From assembly GCF_051622035.1 (NCBI RefSeq), contig NC_135358.1, forward strand, positions 23,378,501 through 23,442,500: DNA of 64,000 nt, given 5' to 3'. Below, in pieces: positions 58,031-64,000 of the stretch; the stretch's first letter is position 1, and each line of letters opens with the position of its first letter. Under the pieces are notes generated by a model. That model made no database searches. It saw only the letters and a list, made by a program, of their open reading frames with translations, and had not been told where the DNA came from. Origin of the DNA: Arctopsyche grandis (Eukaryota; Arthropoda; Insecta; Trichoptera; Hydropsychidae). The position numbers and the translations under genes were made by a program.

Positions 58031-59909
58031 TTAATTTATTATGTAAATAAGACCAAAAATTGTTTTTTATGTACATTTGTACTTCTTTAAGAGCTATTTC
58101 CAAATGAATAATATATTATGGTAAATTTAAATTAAAACTAAAGTCATACATTTAAAAGCGAACAGCATATGTACATGCAGACTGTAGAGCAATGGATGAA
58201 ACAAACTATTATGATAAATTTATGCTAAATAGCATTTGCCATATTGTGATTATCAAAATATAGCTTTAAATAATGAAATAAGTTTAGATTTTAAATTAAG
58301 TTTTCTTATTATCATATTTTGTGTTATATTTTCAATAAATGTTCGCGTGGTTTGGATGTTTAATGTGAAAAATAAATATCAAAAGTTTTCTAAAAAAATT
58401 GAGTTTGTTTTCTTTCCAAATGTTGTAACCGATTTAACCTTTTGAAATTCTCAAAAGGTTTTTTTTATGATATTTTTTTTGGAGCGACTTGAAGGCCTGG
58501 ATCGAAGGGCTCCCATATAACAGTCCCCGGGCGAGTTTTTTCCATGGTTTTCAATATATAATTGCTAAATTTTGGTCAATACAAAACACAATTTCGCAAT
58601 TAAAAAAAAATCAATTTAACCCATACAAAACTAAGGGGCCCTCCATACATACAGATCTCATTGATGCCTAAAAACACTGACTATCTTTATATTTTAATAT
58701 ATCAACTTATAAATATTGTCATCTATATTTTAAACTATAATAAATGTTAACATACTGTGACAAATATTACCTGCGATCCAAAAATATAATTCCACCATTT
58801 TTGTTTATCTGATGCAGATTTCCACAAGTACATGATCTACATACATACATATAAAAATATATACGTTATTTCAAATCTGTTCACAACAGTGATAAAAATG
58901 GTTTACGGACGTCAATTTATCTTATACAGTAATTAATCAACATGGATTAAAAAAGGGGTACACATAGGTTAATTGATTATTATCAGTGCGGTTTGAAAGT
59001 ACTGATAACATTGATATTTTGATAAGACATTACACACGTTATATACCTATAGGTACATTGTCCTTACTGCCAGATAAATTTTCACTATAGGTAGTCGCAC
59101 AAGCAATCTTCTCATAAACGAGTTACATCAATTCCATTTTAAAACGTAAGTCGACAACCCGCTTTTGCACGTTAGCTGGTACTATGGTCTTTTGTTTATT
59201 AGCACAATGCGTATTTGAACGTTCGTCGAGCCGGCTGTCTTGCACGCTAATGTAAATAATTCTAACACACGCTCACTCACTTCTTCATAAAAGAAAGTTG
59301 TGCCCAATCTCAGTCGATTAACATAAAAATTTGCTTTTAAATGTGTTAATGATGTACAAATAAATTGGCATAGTCATAGTGTGCACGAGAGATAAACTAT
59401 CGTATTTTTTAATACATTATTGGATTATGATCTTTATCGTTTCGCTATTGTTAGAACATGCAATTATTAAATTCTTTATACTGAATAAGATTGTTTGAGA
59501 TATTTTGATTTAAACAATATTATTGACAATCAATCAAATCTGGTGTATTATTAAATAATTTCAATATCAATTGAACAATAAAGGATTGGTATCTTATACT
59601 AGTAAATATTTATGGAATTATGTAAGATGAATAGTAAACAATTTTTCCTTTCAATAAAATTATTTTGATATTATAAAATAATATTTTTGTACATACTATG
59701 TAAATACATTGAATATATGCATATATTGATTTTACAACTATATATTAGATCAATAACATTACTTTTTTTTCATTTTTTTATACATTGTTATCCATACATT
59801 TACAGGTTATGTTTGATAGGAAACCAACTAAGTAGATACATTATAATTTAACCTTTGAATGCAATTAAAATTACATATTGAAAATGTATTATGCTATTTC
59901 AGAGAGAAA
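58031..59909. other. Spacer between the two ceramidase genes
   Basis: Holds copy A's 3' UTR and copy B's promoter and 5' UTR. A stem (AACCTTTTGA ... TCAAAAGGTT, 58435-58461) is followed by a GC-richer patch (58480-58545, GGCCTGGATCGAAGGGCTCC). An acceptor-like GCTATTTCAG ends at 59901, nine bases before copy B's ATG, so copy B probably has a 5' UTR intron. No other gene is seen. Confidence 0.5.
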
Positions 59910-62900
59910 ATGAAACTACTTGCATTATTGTTTACAATTTACATTGCCTCAAAATGTGTACTAGCCGACTATCAAGTTGGTGTTGGCATAGCGGACATCA
60001 CCGGTCCTTCCGTAGAAATCACCTTTGTATGTACATATATTGAATTATATTTCATTATAATAAATCAAGCATTAAAACCTTAATTTCCATATATTTAGAT
60101 GGGATACGCTAATATGGAACAAAAAGGAGAAGGCATTCATCTACGACAATTTTCCAGGGCGTTCTTATTCGAAAACTCTGGTTCTAGATTGGTTTACGTA
60201 TCAATAGATGCTGGAATGATGAATACAGGATTGAGGAAACGTGTACGTACCGATAAAAAATGATTTATTTAAATAATACAATTTTTTACATCAATTTTTA
60301 AATTTAGGTATTGGAATTACTGAAAGAAAAGTTTGGATCGACGTACAATGAAAACAACGTCATTTTGAGTGGTACACACACGCATTCTGGACCCGGAGGA
60401 TATAATATGCATATGTTGTTTGATATTACTATCCTAGGCTTTGCGGTTCAAACATTCGAAGCTCATGCTACCGGCATCGTAAAGGTATCCATACTGACGA
60501 ACCAACCGAAATGAAATATTTTCTTGTTAAATATAAATTAGCATCCAATATTTTAATCTCGTTTTCCATTTCATAATTATTACTAAAATTATAAATAGAA
60601 CTAATTTAAAAGAAATTAAACTCCATTTTGCTTAAAACACAGTAACCATTGTTACTATTCAGATATGTTACATATTAGATCCTAGTTATGTATATGAGAA
60701 ATATAAAAGACTATAGTGTATGCTTATTTATTCTGTTTAAGAGTATTGAAATAGCTCATAATTCGTTGACTCCAGCTAAAATTTATTACAATGAAGGAAT
60801 CATAAATAGCGCAAACATAAACAGATCCCCATCTTCATATTTATTGAATCCACAATCGGAGAGGGCTAAGTAAAATAAGAACAATTCATAAACTATGTGA
60901 AGAAATTCTCTTCTCAATATTTATATGAAAATGATTTTCAGATACAATGGAGACACTGACAAAAAAATAGCACAAATTAAATTCGTTTCAGTGACAAACG
61001 GCACATTACTTGGCGCTCTCAATTGGTTTGCCGTTCATGCGACCAGCATGAACAACACGAATCATCTTGTGTCATCAGATAATGTTGGTTATGCGTCAGT
61101 GCTTTTAGAAGAAGCCGTAAATCCCAAAGGAACATTCCCTGGCAAAGTAAAATTAAATGTAGATAAACCTATAATATCATTAATATTTAAACAATATTGA
61201 CATTATAATTGATTTTATAGGGAAAAATAGTCACTGCATTTGCTTCTACAAATTTAGGCGATGTGTCTCCTAATATAATGGGTCCCAAATGTCAACATAC
61301 AGGAGTGGATTGTGATATATTATCAAGCCGTTGTGTCAATTTCGATGATAAATGTTTCGCCTCTGGTCCTGGAAGAAATATGTATGAGAGTACTAAGATC
61401 ATTGCTGAACGGATCATGAGGGGTGGTATGGTGGGTATTTTTAAAATGTCTCATTCTTTAATTTTTACAATAAGAAAGATTTAGTATAATTTTTTTTTAC
61501 CCACAGGAACTTCTTCAAATAGATGGTGGTCATGAAATTACAGGACCAATTCGAGCCGTTCATCAATTTGTTAATATGACAAATATCGAAGTACCCGATT
61601 ATGATGTAGAAAGTGAAAGGTTTATAGAGGTAATATTATATTTTTGTATAGTATTTTATATTTTCATAACTATATGTTTTAATAATACTTTTTGTAATAT
61701 TAAAATCAGAATAGACGAGTTGGTGGATGTGTGCCAGCTATGGGGTATAGTTTTGCTGCCGGCACTACAGATGGTCCAGGTGCATTCAATTTTAGTCAAG
61801 GTACTACAAGTGGAAATCCAATTTGGGATTCAATTAGAGATTTATTAGCTGTTCCGACAGAAGAAGATATCAAATGTCAAGCACCAAAACCGATTCTTTT
61901 AGCTACTGGTCGAGTAAGTAGTTTTTTAGCAGCCATATAAACATTAATTGTATGAATTAATATATTTATAGCATACCCTAGTCAAATAACTTTTTGCCAG
62001 CATTTAATTTCTGTAAATATAGAATAGGTACTTATTAACTATTTTACATATAACAACCCTGATTAGGTTATTATTTTCTTTCACACAAACGTTGATATTA
62101 TAAGCTAACTTAATAAATATCAACTGATATATGTATGTATTTATGTTATTAATTAAATAATTATTCACTGTAGGTAAAGTATCCATACAAATGGTCACCT
62201 GAAATAGTTTCATCTCAATTGGCTCTACTCGGAGATTTGGTAATAGCAGCCGTTCCCGGAGAATTCACCACAATGTCAGGCCGACGAATGAGATCATTAC
62301 TAACCAACACATTTGCAGCAGCTGGCAAGGACGTCAAAGTGGTGATTGCAGGACTCAGCAATACATATTCAGATTATATCGCAACGCCTGAAGAATATCA
62401 AGTATATATATTTATATAATATTGTTATTGTAACAAAATCATAAAAATTATATTATACATTACTTCGACAATATAGGCTCAGAGGTACGAAGCCGCTTCG
62501 ACAATTTACGGTCCACATACCTTAACTATACATCTATATAAATTCAATGAAATGGCAAAAGCTATCATTGCTGTGAGTGGATTTGATTATATAAATACAC
62601 ATATTATATATTTACTAAAAAATTACATCTTACATGCTCTTCTTTACATACCTCCTTTACGTTTTTTAGAATGAAACTGTCGAACCTGGTCCAACTCCAG
62701 TAGATTTCTCCGATAAACTAATATCACTTATAACTCCAGTGATTTTCGATGTCGCACCGTGGGGATTGGAAATCGGTGATTGTGTTTTACAACCCGAATC
62801 GACTTACACAAACGGTGATTTCGTTCACGTAAAATTCGTAAGTATTTTTTAAATAATTTTTAATGTTTCTAATATATTTTTATGTTTAATATACGTATAA

Positions 62901-63315
62901 TAAATTTTCACTTTTTTAGATCTCTGGCAATCCACGTAATAATTTAATGACAGAAAAGACGTACTTAGCTGTAGAAAAATATGATGAAAACGAAAATAGT
63001 TGGGTTGTCATCGCTACAGATTCACATTGGGAAACTAGGTAATTTAATTTTCAGCAAATATACTATATTATATTATATATACAGATGTATATTAATTGTG
63101 TAGAATATTTTTGTAATAATTATAAAATATTGTTTAGGTTTGTTTGGGAACGAACATCACTTCTCTTAGGAACTAGTCGTGCAAACATATTTTGGGAAAT
63201 CAACTCAAGCACCCCAATCGGAACATACAGAATTAAACATTACGGTTATTTCCGTTACGTTCTTGGCGCTACACGTCTGTATGAAGGTGTTTCGAATACA
63301 TTCCGTGTCTATTGA
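59910..63315 (+). CDS. CDase: Neutral ceramidase, copy B
   Basis: Thirteen exons: 59910-60026, 60099-60242, 60308-60484, 60742-60869, 60942-61146, 61221-61430, 61507-61629, 61710-61913, 62174-62401, 62477-62572, 62670-62837, 62920-63038 and 63138-63315. They give 698 residues. Every exon has the same length and phase as in copy A except exon 6, which is one codon longer. Signal peptide MKLLALLFTIYIASKCVLA; mature start DYQVGVGIADITGPSVEITF. The same catalytic landmarks are intact: GTHTHSGPGGY, WFAVHATSMNN, SSDNVGYAS, AAGTTDGPGAFNFSQG, PGEFTTMSGRRMR and SNTYSDYI. The protein is clearly diverged from copy A at many surface positions, so the duplication is not very recent. Tandem arrangement on the same strand, with conserved splice positions, shows unequal crossing-over rather than retroposition. 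It probably has the same reaction with different expression or substrate range (inference). Confidence 0.95.
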
Positions 63316-63336
63316 TTTGATATAAAAACTTTATAA

Positions 63337-63342
63337 AATAAA
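63337..63342 (+). terminator. Polyadenylation signal of ceramidase copy B
   Basis: AATAAA 22 bp after the TGA, with further AATAAA-like words at 63354-63367. It predicts a very short 3' UTR. Confidence 0.6.
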
Positions 63343-64000
63343 TTTCATACTGATAAATAAAGCAATAAAATTCATACATATGCTTATTTGAATAATAAAA
63401 AAAAAAACATTTGTATTTTTGGAAAAAATTTAATTTTCAATATCACAAATAGAAACAAACACAACCGTTTATAATAAACAATACGTTTAAGTTAGTATAT
63501 TTTTATCGTATAATAATACTCGAAGTAAAAATATAGGCACACTGTAATTACATATGATTAATTCATTCAATCAGCTCACACATGAGGCACTTAAGAAGGT
63601 AAATAAATATAGAAAAAAAACCATTCAACAAGACCTATTAATTAAGTGAAGGAATAAATATGATTATTAACAATGGTTAGGATTAACATCAGGTCACATT
63701 TACAATAAAAAGTATGCATTAAAGAACAAGTTTTAAATCTGTAATTTATATTCTGGATATACAAAACAATTAACAAGAAATTACATGATTTTAATGTTAA
63801 ATATTATTTTCCTACGTATCTAGTAAGTATAATACAAAATGTATACTATTTTACAGGTAATAACAGTAAATTGTATGAATTAATTCATACATATTTTTAC
63901 GCACTAATTGGATACATTCGATTTTTTTCGTATGTGGGTTTTATATTATTGAACACATTCTAGTATATAATTTTGATAAAATTTTGATTGATGTATTTAT
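63343..64000. other. AT-rich intergenic DNA to the window end
   Basis: No gene, repeat end or RNA gene recognised. Confidence 0.5.

Overview
The window is eukaryotic nuclear DNA, almost certainly from an insect. Genes are split by short AT-rich GT-AG introns, base composition is strongly A+T-rich with abundant TATGTACATA-type words, and the gene set is single-copy animal housekeeping plus a tRNA-derived SINE and several DNA-transposon families. I cannot name the order with confidence. All exon models below were read by hand from splice sites and phase; in every gene the summed coding length divides by three with no internal stop.

Layout. (1) 2-9021 (+): 3' part of an adhesion GPCR of the ADGRA (GPR123/124/125) type, with Ig, HormR, GAIN/GPS, 7TM and a long tail. 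(2) 9022-14852: AT-rich intergenic DNA with an LTR-like relic and two hAT-type elements. (3) 14853-19779 (-): a LysM-domain protein of the LYSMD1/2 type, with a SINE and a 403-bp foldback element in its introns. (4) 20235-24147: a nest of mobile DNA. A SINE is broken by a short LTR-like relic and then by a 3.3-kb LTR element whose LTRs and interior are built largely from 87-, 85- and 24-bp tandem repeats, with no gag or pol. (5) 24989-25603 (+) TRAPPC6 and 25769-29068 (-) the DNA polymerase alpha B subunit, convergent and only 165 bp apart. (6) 29350-30380: three inverted-repeat elements. (7) 30851-31369 (+) COX7A and 32120-36947 (-) the mitochondrial amidoxime-reducing component (MOSC domain), also convergent. 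(8) 37000-53900: gene-poor, transposon-rich. It includes an 8-kb apparently intact hAT transposon (43978-51964) with a perfect 8-bp target duplication, a 944-aa transposase, and a second TA-flanked element nested in what looks like its 5' intron. (9) 54083-58030 and 59910-63315 (+): two tandem neutral ceramidase genes with the same 13-exon structure.

The housekeeping genes act in unrelated processes (vesicle tethering, replication priming, respiration, N-reduction, sphingolipid breakdown) and show no operon-like logic. What is unusual here is the mobile DNA: an LTR element made of minisatellites, a young autonomous hAT with possible short relatives nearby, and several families of long foldback elements.
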